A DNA stretch of 39,262 nucleotides from Pseudoxanthomonas koreensis (GTDB lineage Bacteria; Pseudomonadota; Gammaproteobacteria; Xanthomonadales; Xanthomonadaceae). The stretch lies in the NCBI RefSeq assembly GCF_010093225.1, contig NZ_PDWM01000029.1, forward strand, positions 1 through 39,262, given 5' to 3'. The position numbers and the translations under genes are program-made. A model generated the notes under the pieces. It was not told the origin of the DNA. It worked only from the letters and a program-made list of their open reading frames with translations, and did no database searches. Positions 17,790 through 25,827 of this stretch are shown piece after piece; the first letter of the stretch is position 1; the number at the start of each line of letters is the position of its first letter.

Positions 17790-18632
17790 TTGAGCACTGT
17801 CACAGGCCACAAGGACGATGCGCCGGCGCCGCCGGAACTGTCGGCCATCGCGGACCGCTTCGTCGCCGCGCGCCGGCGTGGCGTGGCGCTCGAAGCCTTT
17901 CCAGGCGTGATTCCCGCGGATCTGGTCAGCGCCTACCGGGTGCAGGACCTGGCGATCGCGCAGTGGCCCGACCAGGTGGTCGGCTGGAAGGTCGGCTACA
18001 TCGCCGCCGAGCGTCGCGACGCCTCCGGGGACGAGCGCCTGCTCGGCCCGATCTTCTCCCGGCAGCTGCGAAATGTCACCGGTGGCAGCATGCCTATCCC
18101 GGTGTTCGTGGGCGGCTTCGGCGCGGTCGAGGCCGAGTACGTGCTGCGCCTGCTGGCCGACGCGCCGGAAGGCAAGCTGGACTGGACTCCGGACGAGGCG
18201 GCGGCCGTGCCGGCAACCCTGTACATCGGCGTGGAAGTGGCCAGCAGCCCACTGGCGACGATCAACGAGCTCGGCCCGCGGGTGGTCGTGTCCGACTTCG
18301 GCAACAACAACGGCCTGGTCCTGGGCGCGGAAGTCCCGGACTGGACCGCGCTGGAGGACTCGGCGCTGCTGGCCGAGACCTTCATCGACGACGCCAGCGT
18401 CGGCAGCGGCGGCGCCTCGCGCCTGCCCGGCGGCCTGCGCGCTGCGTTCGCCTTCGCCCTGTCGCGCTCGGCGCGCCGCGGCCGCCCGCTGAAGGCGGGC
18501 GAGTACGTCGCCACCGGCAACGCCACCGGCATCCACGACATCGCCGCCGGGCAGCGCGCCCGCGTCGTGTTCCAGGGCCATGGCACCCTGGACTGCCACG
18601 CCGTGCCCGCCGCCGAGGAGGTTCCCGCATGA
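17790..18632 (+). CDS. MhpD-like 2-oxo-4-pentenoate hydratase / FAH-superfamily protein
   Basis: A 280-residue cytoplasmic protein of the 2-keto-4-pentenoate hydratase (MhpD) branch of the fumarylacetoacetate-hydrolase superfamily. Matching blocks are YRVQDLA (about 51), VGWKVGYIA (about 66-74), the metal-ligand region EAEYVLRL, YIGVEVASSPL, VSDFGNNNGLVLG and the C-terminal RGRPLKAGEYVATGNATGIHDIAAG. The start is taken as the TTG at 17790 because GGGGAG lies five bases upstream; an upstream ATG (17682) would place the promoter/operator inside the gene. Its stop overlaps the TRAP binding-protein start (ATGA). Aromatic meta-cleavage hydratases are the classical members, but nothing else aromatic is here, so it more likely acts on a 2-keto-deoxy acid from uronate or deoxysugar breakdown. 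The reaction is not proven by sequence. Confidence 0.8.
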   Translation: MSTVTGHKDDAPAPPELSAIADRFVAARRRGVALEAFPGVIPADLVSAYRVQDLAIAQWPDQVVGWKVGYIAAERRDASGDERLLGPIFSRQLRNVTGGSMPIPVFVGGFGAVEAEYVLRLLADAPEGKLDWTPDEAAAVPATLYIGVEVASSPLATINELGPRVVVSDFGNNNGLVLGAEVPDWTALEDSALLAETFIDDASVGSGGASRLPGGLRAAFAFALSRSARRGRPLKAGEYVATGNATGIHDIAAGQRARVVFQGHGTLDCHAVPAAEEVPA

Positions 18633-19657
18633 GCCATGGCCTGACCCGGCGGCGCCTGCTGCTGGGCGGTGCCAGCGCCGCCTGCGCGCTGCCGCTGGCC
18701 GCGGCCGGGCGCGCGTTCGCCGGCACCACCGGCAAGGTCGACGCCGCCGGCCACCGCGTGCTCACGGCCACCGACGTGCACGTGTCCGACTACCCGACCG
18801 TGGAAGCGGTGCGCTGGATCGGCCAGACCCTGGAGCGCGAGACCGGCGGCCGGCTGACGCTGCGCCTGTACCACTCCGGCCAGCTCGGCCGCGAGGCCGA
18901 GGCGATCGACATGGCCCGCTACGGCGTGATCGACATCACCCGGGTGTTCTCCGGCGCGCTCAACAACGCCTTCCCGCTGACCCAGGCGCTGTGCCTGCCG
19001 TACGTGTTCGATTCGATCGGGCACATGCGCCGGGTGATCGACGGCGACGTCGGCGAAGAGGTGCTGCGCAGCTTCGAGACCCGCGATCTGGTCGGCCTGG
19101 CGATCTACGATTCCGGCGCGCGCTGTTTCTACAACACCAGGCGCCCGATCGTGGAGCCGAAGGACCTGCACGGCATGAAGATGCGCGTGGCCGCCTCGGA
19201 CATCTTCATCAAGCTGGTCCGCCTGCTCGGCGCCAACCCGACGCCGATGTCGCTGGGCGAGACCTTCTCGGCGATGGAGACGCACATGATCGACGGCGCC
19301 GAGAACAACATGCGCAGCTTCCATTCCAGCCGCCACTTCGAGGCGGCCGGGTTCTGGTCCGAGACGCGCCACTCCTACGCGCCGGACGTGCTGGTCATGT
19401 CGCGCGCCAGCTTCGTCTCGCTCTCGCCGGCCGACCGCGAACTGCTGGTCCGCACCGCGCGCGAATCGGTGCCGGTGATGCGCGCCAAGTGGGACGAGTC
19501 CGAAGGCGTGGCGCGCGCGGCGGTGCTGGAGCACGGCATCCAGGCCAACGAAGTCGACATGCCCGCGTTCCACAAGGCCGCCCAGCCGCTGCTGGACGAG
19601 TACCACCGCAAGCCCGAAATCGAAGCCCTCTACCGTCGCATCCGCGACCTCGCCTGA
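18629..19657 (+). CDS. TRAP transporter periplasmic substrate-binding protein (DctP family)
   Basis: A 342-residue DctP-type solute receptor. The N-terminus has a twin-arginine signal (LTRRRLLLGGASAACALPLAAAGRAFA, 5-31). Family blocks are YHSGQLGREAEAIDMARYGVID, LPYVFDSIGHMRRVIDGDVG, DLHGMKMRVAASDIFIKLVRLLGANPTPM with the conserved Arg that binds the substrate carboxylate, and GETFSAMETHMIDGAENN. It delivers an organic acid in the periplasm to the DctQM permease. The ATG at 18629 overlaps the previous stop and sits behind GAGGAGG. Neighbouring kdu and kdg genes suggest a uronate-derived acid (monomeric or dimeric galacturonate, or 5-keto-4-deoxyuronate) as substrate. A 634-residue frame starting at 17753 is not real before this ATG. 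Confidence 0.93.
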   Translation: MSHGLTRRRLLLGGASAACALPLAAAGRAFAGTTGKVDAAGHRVLTATDVHVSDYPTVEAVRWIGQTLERETGGRLTLRLYHSGQLGREAEAIDMARYGVIDITRVFSGALNNAFPLTQALCLPYVFDSIGHMRRVIDGDVGEEVLRSFETRDLVGLAIYDSGARCFYNTRRPIVEPKDLHGMKMRVAASDIFIKLVRLLGANPTPMSLGETFSAMETHMIDGAENNMRSFHSSRHFEAAGFWSETRHSYAPDVLVMSRASFVSLSPADRELLVRTARESVPVMRAKWDESEGVARAAVLEHGIQANEVDMPAFHKAAQPLLDEYHRKPEIEALYRRIRDLA

Positions 19658-19666
19658 ACCGGACCC

Positions 19667-20209
19667 ATGACCGAGACCGCATCCACCGTCCCGGCCAGCC
19701 CCGCGCAGCGCGCGCTGGACCGGCTTGCCGGCATCGCCATCGCCATCGCCGCCGCCGCCCTGGTCGGACTGGTGGTGGTGCAGGGCTGGCAGGTGTTCGC
19801 CCGTTACGTCATCAACGATTCGCCGAGCTGGACCGAGCCGGTCACCCTGCTGCTGCTGGCCACGGCGATGAGCCTGGGCGCCGCCGCCGGCGTACATACC
19901 CGCCGCCACTTCGGTTTCTTCCTGTTGCACGACCATGTCCGGCCGGCGATCCGCAAGGCCATCGACGTGGTCGTGGCTCTGGTGATCGCCGGCATCGGCG
20001 CGGTGATCGCCTGGTGGGGCGCGATCCTGCTGTTCGACGGCCTGGGCATCCGTGCCGCCGGCGCCCACCTGCCGCAGAGCATCAACTACCTGCCGCTGTC
20101 GCTGGGCGGCGCGCTGATGGTGCTGTTCGCGATCAACCAGCTGGTCCAGGGGCTGGCGCGGAAGGCGCCGGCCGCGCCGCAACCGGCGCCGCAGGACGGA
20201 GACCTCTGA
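19667..20209 (+). CDS. TRAP transporter small permease subunit (DctQ family)
   Basis: A 180-residue membrane protein with four hydrophobic segments (about 20-42, 59-76, 95-117 and 134-156). It has the DctQ family's conserved pattern: VVQGWQVFARYVINDSPSWTEPVTLLLL in the first half (RYV-N-S-WTEE-like motif) and HFGFFLLHD after the second helix. It couples the binding protein to the large subunit in the inner membrane. It starts nine bases after the binding-protein stop, and its own stop overlaps the ATG of the large subunit by one base (TGATG), showing translational coupling. No defect is visible. Confidence 0.92.
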   Translation: MTETASTVPASPAQRALDRLAGIAIAIAAAALVGLVVVQGWQVFARYVINDSPSWTEPVTLLLLATAMSLGAAAGVHTRRHFGFFLLHDHVRPAIRKAIDVVVALVIAGIGAVIAWWGAILLFDGLGIRAAGAHLPQSINYLPLSLGGALMVLFAINQLVQGLARKAPAAPQPAPQDGDL

Positions 20210-21489
20210 TGGCCATCGCCCTGCTTTTCCTCGTCTTCGCGGTGCTGCTGGTGATCGGTGTCCCGGTCGCCTTCGCCCTGGCCGCCGCCTCGCTGGTCGC
20301 GCTGCTGTACCTGGACCTGCCCTCGGTGGTGATGGTCCAGCAGATCTCCGCCGGCTCCGGCTCGGCCTCGCTGATCGCGATCCCGCTGTTCATCTTCGCC
20401 GGAGAGATCATGATGCGCGGCGGCATCTCCGAGCGCCTGATCGCGCTGGCCTCCTCGCTGGTCGGCCGCCTGCGCGGCGGCCTGGGCCAGGTCTCGATCC
20501 TGTCCTCGCTGTTCTTCGGCGGCGTGTCCGGATCGGCGATCGCCGACGTCTCGGCGGTGGGCGGCACGATGATCCCGCAGATGGTCAAGCGCGGCTACGA
20601 CCGCGACTTCGCCGTCAACGTCAGCATCACCGCCGCCCTGGTCGCGCTGCTGGTGCCGCCGTCGCACAACCTGATCCTGTTCTCGGCCGCGGCCGGCGGC
20701 GGGCTGTCGATCGCCCGGCTGTTCGCCGCGGGGATCATGCCGGCGCTGCTGATGACCGTGGTGCTGATGGTCACCGGCTACGTGGTCGCGCGCCACCGCG
20801 GCTACGGCACCGAACCGTTCCCGGGCTGGCGTGCGGTACTGGTGCGGCTGGTGTCGGCGCTGCCCGGCCTGGGCCTGGTCGCGCTGATCTTCGTCGGCAT
20901 CCGCGCCGGCATCTTCACCGCGGTGGAATCGGCGGCGATCGCCGTGGTCTACGCGCTGCTGGTCACGGTCGTCCTGTACCGCCAGCTGCGCCTGCGCGAG
21001 TTCCTCGAGACGGTCGTGCATGCCGCGCGCAGCACCGGCGTGATCCTGTTCGTGATCGCCACCGCGGCGGTGTTCGGCTGGCTGCTGGCCTACCTGCAGG
21101 TGCCGGCGGCGGCGGTCGAGTTCCTGCAGTCGTTCGCGCACAGCAAGTACATGGTGCTGCTGATGATCGTGGTCATGCTGCTGCTGCTGGGCACGTTCAT
21201 GGACCTGGCGCCGATGATCCTGATCTGCACGCCGATCTTCCTGCCGGTGGCCAAGGCCTACGGCATCGACCCGATCCACTTCGGCCTGGTGCTGGTCCTG
21301 ACCGGCGGCCTCGGCCTGGTCACCCCGCCGGTGGGCTCGGTGCTGTTCATCGGCACGGCGATCGGCAAGATCAGCGTCGGCGAGAGCATGCGCACGATCT
21401 GGCCGTTCTGGCTGGCCGGGCTGGGGGTGCTGCTGGTGGTGACATTCGTCCCGCAGCTCTCGCTCTGGCTGCCGGGCGTGCTCGCCTGA
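20209..21489 (+). CDS. TRAP transporter large permease subunit (DctM family)
   Basis: A 426-residue, very hydrophobic protein of the DctM family (about 12 membrane segments), the ion-coupled channel of the TRAP system. Family motifs are clear: IPLFIFAGEIMMRGGISERLI, SSLFFGGVSGSAIADVSAVGG, PPSHNLILFS, and near the end GLVTPPVGSVLFIGTAIGKIS. Na+ is the usual coupling ion in TRAP systems. The length is normal and the start is the ATG overlapping the DctQ stop. With the hydratase, DctP and DctQ it completes a four-gene operon ending in GC-rich hairpins at 21501-21537. Confidence 0.94.
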   Translation: MAIALLFLVFAVLLVIGVPVAFALAAASLVALLYLDLPSVVMVQQISAGSGSASLIAIPLFIFAGEIMMRGGISERLIALASSLVGRLRGGLGQVSILSSLFFGGVSGSAIADVSAVGGTMIPQMVKRGYDRDFAVNVSITAALVALLVPPSHNLILFSAAAGGGLSIARLFAAGIMPALLMTVVLMVTGYVVARHRGYGTEPFPGWRAVLVRLVSALPGLGLVALIFVGIRAGIFTAVESAAIAVVYALLVTVVLYRQLRLREFLETVVHAARSTGVILFVIATAAVFGWLLAYLQVPAAAVEFLQSFAHSKYMVLLMIVVMLLLLGTFMDLAPMILICTPIFLPVAKAYGIDPIHFGLVLVLTGGLGLVTPPVGSVLFIGTAIGKISVGESMRTIWPFWLAGLGVLLVVTFVPQLSLWLPGVLA

Positions 21490-21500
21490 CCTTGTTTCCT

Positions 21501-21537
21501 GCGCCCGGCCAGCGGCCGGGCGCAACCGGGGCCCCGG
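21501..21537. terminator. Hairpins after the TRAP operon
   Basis: Ten-base stem GCGCCCGGCC / GGCCGGGCGC (21501-21510, 21514-21523) followed by CCGGGGCCCCGG (21526-21537). There is no T-tract, so this is a possible rho-assisted end or mRNA 3' stabiliser. Confidence 0.5.
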
Positions 21538-21544
21538 CTCCGGC

Positions 21545-21550
21545 TAGAAT
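21545..21550 (+). promoter_or_regulatory. Putative -10 box of the LacI-type regulator gene
   Basis: TAGAAT, 28 bases before the regulator ATG. The same GCTAGAATCG context occurs 9 bases after the kduI operator half-site, supporting it as a -10 element in this genome. Confidence 0.4.
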
Positions 21551-21577
21551 CGACCGATCCCTCCAGCGACCACCTCC

Positions 21578-22633
21578 ATGCCCGCGCGCCCCACCTCCGC
21601 TACCCCGAATGGCCGGCTCGCCTCCGGCAAGGCCGCGACCATCAACGACATCGCGCGGCTGGCCGGGGTCTCGAAGAAGACGGTCTCGCGGATCATCAAC
21701 CACTCGCCGCTGGTGCGCAAAGACACCCGCGAGAAGGTCGAGGCGCTGATGCGCGAGGTCGGCTACACGCCCGATCCGCTGGCACGCGGCCTGGCCTTCC
21801 GCCGCTCGTTCCTGATCGGCATGGTCTACGACAACCCCACCGCGCAGTACATCGTCGACATGCAGTACGGCGCGCTGGACGCACTGCGCGAATCGGGCTT
21901 CGAACTGGTGGTGCACCCCTGCGACACCCGCAGCCCGGGCTATATCGACGGCGTGCGCCGCTTCGTCCAGCAGCAGAAGCTGCACGGGGTGATGCTGGTG
22001 CCGCGCGCCTCCGAGGACCAGAACCTGGTCGACATGCTGGCCGAGACCGGCTGCCGCTACACCCGCATCGTGCCGGTCGGCTTCGACGACCGCGACGGGC
22101 GCATGATCGTCACCCACGACCGCGACGGCGCGGCCGAGGCGGCCGACTACCTGCTGACCCTGGGCCACCGCGACATCGCCCTGATCACCGGTCCGCTGGC
22201 CTACCGCTCGGCGATCGAACGCACCGAGGGCTTCGTCGGCGTGCTGGCCCGGCGCGGGATCGAGGTGCCCAAGTCGCGGATCATCGAGGCCAGCTACACC
22301 TTCGAGTCCGGCGTGGCCGCGGCCGAGAAGCTGCTGGCCGGCAAGAACCGTCCCACCGCGATCTTCTGCGGCAACGACGAGATGGCCGCCGGCGTGTACA
22401 AGGTCGCCATGCGCGCCGGGATCAGCATCCCGCGCGACCTGTCGGTGATCGGCTACGACGACAGCCCGCTGGCCGCGCGGCTGTGGCCGTCGCTGACCTC
22501 GGTCCGCCGCCAGACCCGCGACACCGGCCGGATCGCAGCCAGCATGCTGATCCGCACCGACAACGCGCCGTTGCCGGTCGCCAGCGTGCGGCCGCACCTG
22601 ATCGTCCGCGACTCCTGCCAGCCTCCGGGCTGA
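21578..22633 (+). CDS. LacI-family transcriptional regulator, probable KdgR-type pectin regulator
   Basis: A 351-residue LacI-family repressor. The N-terminal helix-turn-helix is TINDIARLAGVSKKTVSRII (21-40), followed by the hinge helix region DPLARGLAFRR. The periplasmic-binding-protein-like effector domain (about 75-345) has typical blocks GMVYDNPTAQYIVDMQYGA, HGVMLVPR, GHRDIALITGP, PTAIFCGNDEMAAGVYKVAM and IGYDDSPLAARLWPSLTSV. It probably binds the ACCGGT-centred operators beside kduI, the hydratase/TRAP operon and the receptor, and is released by a pathway intermediate such as KDG. LacI-type KdgR proteins serve this role in several proteobacteria that lack the IclR-type KdgR of enterics. 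Its place between the TRAP operon and kduI is the main evidence for the specific role. Confidence 0.88.
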   Translation: MPARPTSATPNGRLASGKAATINDIARLAGVSKKTVSRIINHSPLVRKDTREKVEALMREVGYTPDPLARGLAFRRSFLIGMVYDNPTAQYIVDMQYGALDALRESGFELVVHPCDTRSPGYIDGVRRFVQQQKLHGVMLVPRASEDQNLVDMLAETGCRYTRIVPVGFDDRDGRMIVTHDRDGAAEAADYLLTLGHRDIALITGPLAYRSAIERTEGFVGVLARRGIEVPKSRIIEASYTFESGVAAAEKLLAGKNRPTAIFCGNDEMAAGVYKVAMRAGISIPRDLSVIGYDDSPLAARLWPSLTSVRRQTRDTGRIAASMLIRTDNAPLPVASVRPHLIVRDSCQPPG

Positions 22634-22690
22634 CCCTCCACCCTCGTCCGTCCCGCCCGAATCCCGACGCGGGTTTTGCCGCAACGCGGA

Positions 22691-22720
22691 ATGACACCGG
22701 TTACCGTCATTCGCTAGAAT
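22691..22720 (+). promoter_or_regulatory. kduI promoter with overlapping LacI-type operator
   Basis: ATGACACCGGTTACCGTCAT (22691-22710) is an inverted repeat; flanking bases extend the arms to 7 (GAATGAC / GTCATTC). Its left end doubles as a -35 (ATGACA, 22691-22696), 18 bases from the -10 TAGAAT (22715-22720). A bound repressor would sit on the -35 and spacer. Start codon of kduI at 22802. Confidence 0.7.
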
Positions 22721-22801
22721 CGCCTTCCAAAGCCGTCGTCCAATGCACAGGCCAGAGCCGGGTTCCACCGCCCTGGCGCACCGCCCGAGGAGCCCGACTC
22801 G

Positions 22802-23650
22802 ATGTACCAGAAGACCTACTACGCGACCCACCCCGGCGTCATGCAGGGCGCCAGCAACGACGAACTGCGCGACCTGTACCTGATCGGCGAGCTGTTCGCC
22901 GCCGACGAGGTGCGCCTGAACTACACCCACTACGAGCGCTTCGTGATCGGCGGCGCCGCCCCGGTGAACCAGGCCGTGTCGCTGCCGAAGCAGACCGAGC
23001 CGGCTTCGGCCGCGGGCAAGCCGTTCCTGGAGCGCCGCGAGCTGGGCGTGATCAACGTCGGCGCCGGCACCGGCACGGTGACCGTCGACGGCACCGCCTA
23101 CACCCTGGGTCCGAAGGACGGGCTGTACGTGGCGATGGGCAGCGAGGAGGTGAGTTTCGCCTCGGCCGACGCCGCCAATCCGGCGAAGTTCTACCTGACG
23201 TCGACCCCGGCCCACGCGCGCTTCGAGACCAGGCAGCTGTCGATCAAGGACGCCGTGGCGCTGGAGCGCGGCGCGCTGGAGACCAGCAACGAGCGCACCA
23301 TCTACCAGTTCATCGTCCCGGCCACCTGCCAGTCCTCGCAGCTGCTGCTGGGCCTGACCGTGCTCAAGCCCGGCAGCGTCTGGAACACCATGCCGCCGCA
23401 CCTGCACGACCGCCGCAGCGAGGTCTACTTCTACTTCGACCTGGGCGCCAACGACCGGGTCTACCACTTCATGGGCCAGCCGGACCAGCAGCGCCACATC
23501 GTCATGCAGAACGACGAGGCGGTGGTCTCGCCGCCGTGGTCGATCCACATGGGCTCGGGCACCAGCAACTACGCCTTCATCTGGGCGATGGGCGGCGAGA
23601 ACCTGGACTACACCGACATGAACGTGCTGGACATCTGCCAGCTGAAATGA
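22802..23650 (+). CDS. kduI: 5-dehydro-4-deoxy-D-glucuronate isomerase
   Basis: A 282-residue KduI, the cytoplasmic zinc isomerase converting 5-keto-4-deoxyuronate (from unsaturated galacturonate released by lyases) to 2,5-diketo-3-deoxygluconate. The metal site is plain: His200 and His202 in PPHLHDRR, Glu207 in RRSEVYFYF and His249 in WSIHMG. Other family blocks are [24 protein letters not shown] and [10 protein letters not shown]. Length and ends are normal for the family. It has its own operator-controlled promoter upstream and is followed by a hairpin and REP pair before kduD, so kduI and kduD may be partly uncoupled. Confidence 0.97.
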   Translation: MYQKTYYATHPGVMQGASNDELRDLYLIGELFAADEVRLNYTHYERFVIGGAAPVNQAVSLPKQTEPASAAGKPFLERRELGVINVGAGTGTVTVDGTAYTLGPKDGLYVAMGSEEVSFASADAANPAKFYLTSTPAHARFETRQLSIKDAVALERGALETSNERTIYQFIVPATCQSSQLLLGLTVLKPGSVWNTMPPHLHDRRSEVYFYFDLGANDRVYHFMGQPDQQRHIVMQNDEAVVSPPWSIHMGSGTSNYAFIWAMGGENLDYTDMNVLDICQLK

Positions 23651-23655
23651 GGTGA

Positions 23656-23681
23656 CGCGCCACCGGTCCGCCGGTGGCGCG
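23656..23681 (+). terminator. Hairpin after kduI
   Basis: Perfect 11-base stem CGCGCCACCGG / CCGGTGGCGCG with a TCCG loop, 6 bases after the kduI stop, without a T-run. Probable attenuator or mRNA 3' stabiliser between kduI and kduD. Confidence 0.5.
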
Positions 23682-23688
23682 CACACGC

Positions 23689-23781
23689 GTAGAGCGGGGC
23701 TTGCCCCGCTGCTCTTCCCGTCAGCGCCGGGACATGGCCCGGCTTCTCCAAACGTGTTCAGCGGGGCAAGCCCCGCTCTAC
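23689..23781. repeat. Paired GTAG-type REP (BIME-like)
   Basis: Two hairpins, AGCGGGGC-TT-GCCCCGCT (23693-23710) and AGCGGGGC-AA-GCCCCGCT (23760-23777), in opposite orientation. The unit begins with GTAG and ends with CTAC, the mark of the Stenotrophomonas/Xanthomonas GTAG repeats. It occupies most of the kduI-kduD gap. The single palindrome at 15-54 is a sequence variant of the same family. Confidence 0.85.
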
Positions 23782-23795
23782 AAAAGGAACCGCAC

Positions 23796-24554
23796 ATGGC
23801 AAGCAACCCGTTCAGCCTGGAAGGCAAGGTCGCGCTGGTCACCGGCGCCAACACCGGCCTGGGCCAGGGCATCGCGCTGGCGCTGGCCGAAGCCGGCGCC
23901 GACATCGCCGCCGCCGGCATCGTTCCGGCCGATGAAACCGGCGAGAAGGTCCGCGCGCTGGGCCGCCGTTTCCTCAACATCGACGCCAACCTGATCAGTA
24001 TCGAGCCGGTCGAGCGCATCGTCGCCGAAACCGTCGCCGGCCTCGGCGGACTGGACATCCTGGTCAACAACGCCGGCCTGATCCGCCGCGCCGACGCCGT
24101 CGAGTTCAGCGAGAAGGACTGGGACGACGTGATGAACGTCAACATCAAGTCCGCGTTCTTCATGTCGCAGGCCGCCGGCAGGCACTTCATCGCCCAGGGC
24201 AGCGGCAAGATCATCAACATCGCCTCGATGCTGTCCTTCCAGGGCGGCATCCGCGTGCCCTCGTATACCGCCTCCAAGAGCGGCATCGCCGGCATCACCC
24301 GGCTGCTGGCCAACGAGTGGGCGAACAAGGGCATCAACATCAACGCGATCGCCCCGGGCTACATGGCCACCGACAACACCGCGCAGCTGCGCGCCGACGA
24401 GGACCGCAGCAAGGCGATCCTCGACCGCATCCCGGCCGCGCGCTGGGGCGTGCCGGCCGACCTGGGCGGCACGGCGGTGTTCCTGGCCAGCAGTGCCGCG
24501 GACTACGTCAACGGCGCGGTGATCCCCGTCGACGGCGGCTGGCTGGCGCGCTGA
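23796..24554 (+). CDS. kduD: 2-dehydro-3-deoxy-D-gluconate 5-dehydrogenase
   Basis: A 252-residue short-chain dehydrogenase. It reduces 2,5-diketo-3-deoxygluconate (the KduI product) to KDG with NAD(P)H. Visible are the Rossmann motif TGANTGLGQG (16-25), NNAG (91-94), catalytic Ser144 in NIASMLSFQGG, and Tyr157/Lys161 in PSYTASKSG. The stretch SFQGGIRVPSYTASKSG and the ending YVNGAVIPVDGGWLAR are typical of KduD rather than generic SDRs. The ATG at 23796 follows AAGGA; the frame runs upstream into the REP region and should not be used. KdgK at the left end of the locus completes the route to KDPG. Confidence 0.96.
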   Translation: MASNPFSLEGKVALVTGANTGLGQGIALALAEAGADIAAAGIVPADETGEKVRALGRRFLNIDANLISIEPVERIVAETVAGLGGLDILVNNAGLIRRADAVEFSEKDWDDVMNVNIKSAFFMSQAAGRHFIAQGSGKIINIASMLSFQGGIRVPSYTASKSGIAGITRLLANEWANKGININAIAPGYMATDNTAQLRADEDRSKAILDRIPAARWGVPADLGGTAVFLASSAADYVNGAVIPVDGGWLAR

Positions 24555-24642
24555 GCCCGTCTCGGGTTCGAGCCTGCCACGGGCGCGCGGTCCTGGCGCC
24601 GCACTCTCTCTCCGCGCCCGCGGCAGGCGCTTTCCCGATCCA

Positions 24643-24683
24643 GGCCCCGTCCGGCACAGTTGCATGCCGGCGGGGCCTTTTTC
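24643..24683 (+). terminator. Intrinsic terminator after kduD
   Basis: Stem GGCCCCGTCCGGCA (24643-24656) with TGCCGGCGGGGCC (24665-24677, one-base bulge), followed by TTTTT. It lies 88 bases after the kduD stop and ends only 17 bases before the next ATG, so the next gene's promoter must overlap it, or that gene is expressed by read-through. Confidence 0.8.
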
Positions 24684-24699
24684 TTGGAGTTGGAGCGAA

Positions 24700-25827
24700 A
24701 TGATGCCGACCCGACTGCTGCTGACCGTGCTGCTGGCATGCAGCCTTGCGTTCCAGGCCCAGGCCGCGCCGCGCCGGGTGTTCATCGCCGGCGATTCCAC
24801 CGCCGCCGAGTACGGCCCCGAGCGCGCGCGCCGCAACGGCTGGGGCCAGCAACTGCAGTCCTTTCTCGACCCGGCGTACTACGAAGTGCGCAACCACGCC
24901 GTCGGCGGACGCAGTTCGCGTGGCTTCGTCGAGGAAGGCCGGCTGGAGCCGATCGCCGGGGAGCTGCGCAAGGGCGACGTGCTGCTGGTCCAGTTCGGCC
25001 ACAACGACGCGAAGGTCGAGGACCCGGCCCGCTACAACGAACCGCGGCAGGACTATCCGCAGTGGCTGATGCGCTTTGTCGCCCTGGCCCGCGAGCGTGG
25101 TGCGACCCCGATCCTGCTCACCCCGGTCTCGCGCAGGGTCTGGGACTTCGGTTCGCTGCTGGACACCCATGCCCGCTACAGCGACGCGGTGCGCGAACTG
25201 GCCGCGCGCGAGCAGGTCGCCCTGCTCGACCTCGACGCCAGCAGCAGTGCCTGGATCCGCGCGCTGGGCGACGAGGCTTCGAAACCGTACTTCGAGCACG
25301 TGCCCGAGCGCGGCGTGCGTGACGACACCCACTTCAGCATCGCCGGCGCGACCCTGGTCGCCTGCCTGGTGGTGCGCGACTGGAAGGCGCTGGATCCGCA
25401 ACTGGCCGCGCACGTGGTGCGCGATACCGACTGCGGCGCCCCGGCCAGCGCACGCGCCGACCTGGCCGCGCAGAAGCATCCGTCCTCGGTGGTGCACGAG
25501 GCCGACTTCGCCCGGCAGCAGCCGGGACCGCACGGCGGGCCCGGCCGCACCACCGCCTATACGCTGTTCGCAGACGCGCCGGAACTGCCGTTCGTGATGC
25601 GCAAGCGGGTGCTGCACAAGGGCGCGGGCATCGGCCTGCACCAGCACCACAAGGACGAGGTCTATTACGTGGTGGGTGGCCGCGGCCGCTACGTGCTCGA
25701 CGGCAAGGCCTACGACGTGGCCACCGGCAACGCGACGCTCACCCGCGCCGGCAGCACGCATGCGATCGAGCAAGTCGGCGAGGAAGACCTGGTCCTGCTG
25801 CTCGCCTATCCGGTGTCTTCACCGTGA
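24700..25827 (+). CDS. Rhamnogalacturonan-acetylesterase-like SGNH hydrolase fused to a cupin domain
   Basis: A 375-residue secreted two-domain protein. It has a signal peptide (1-22, ending AQA). Residues 26-235 are an SGNH/GDSL esterase of the rhamnogalacturonan acetylesterase (CE12) type: block I FIAGDSTAAEYG with nucleophile Ser33, block II Gly70 in AVGGRSSRGF, block III Asn102 in QFGHNDAK, block V DDTHF (Asp208, His211). Residues 262-370 form a single cupin with metal-type ligands His314, His316, Glu320 (GLHQHHKDEVYYV) and His354. The esterase part should remove acetyl groups from rhamnogalacturonan I. The cupin may bind a sugar acid or act on the freed product; its role is unknown. MMPTR at 24700 or MPTR at 24703 are both possible starts behind GGAG. 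The gene ends the pectin locus. Confidence 0.88.
   Translation: MMPTRLLLTVLLACSLAFQAQAAPRRVFIAGDSTAAEYGPERARRNGWGQQLQSFLDPAYYEVRNHAVGGRSSRGFVEEGRLEPIAGELRKGDVLLVQFGHNDAKVEDPARYNEPRQDYPQWLMRFVALARERGATPILLTPVSRRVWDFGSLLDTHARYSDAVRELAAREQVALLDLDASSSAWIRALGDEASKPYFEHVPERGVRDDTHFSIAGATLVACLVVRDWKALDPQLAAHVVRDTDCGAPASARADLAAQKHPSSVVHEADFARQQPGPHGGPGRTTAYTLFADAPELPFVMRKRVLHKGAGIGLHQHHKDEVYYVVGGRGRYVLDGKAYDVATGNATLTRAGSTHAIEQVGEEDLVLLLAYPVSSP

Noticed and set aside
17753-19657. 634-residue fusion protein ending in the TRAP binding protein
   Set aside because: The first 292 codons are an out-of-frame reading of the hydratase gene; the Tat signal and ATG at 18629 mark the true start.
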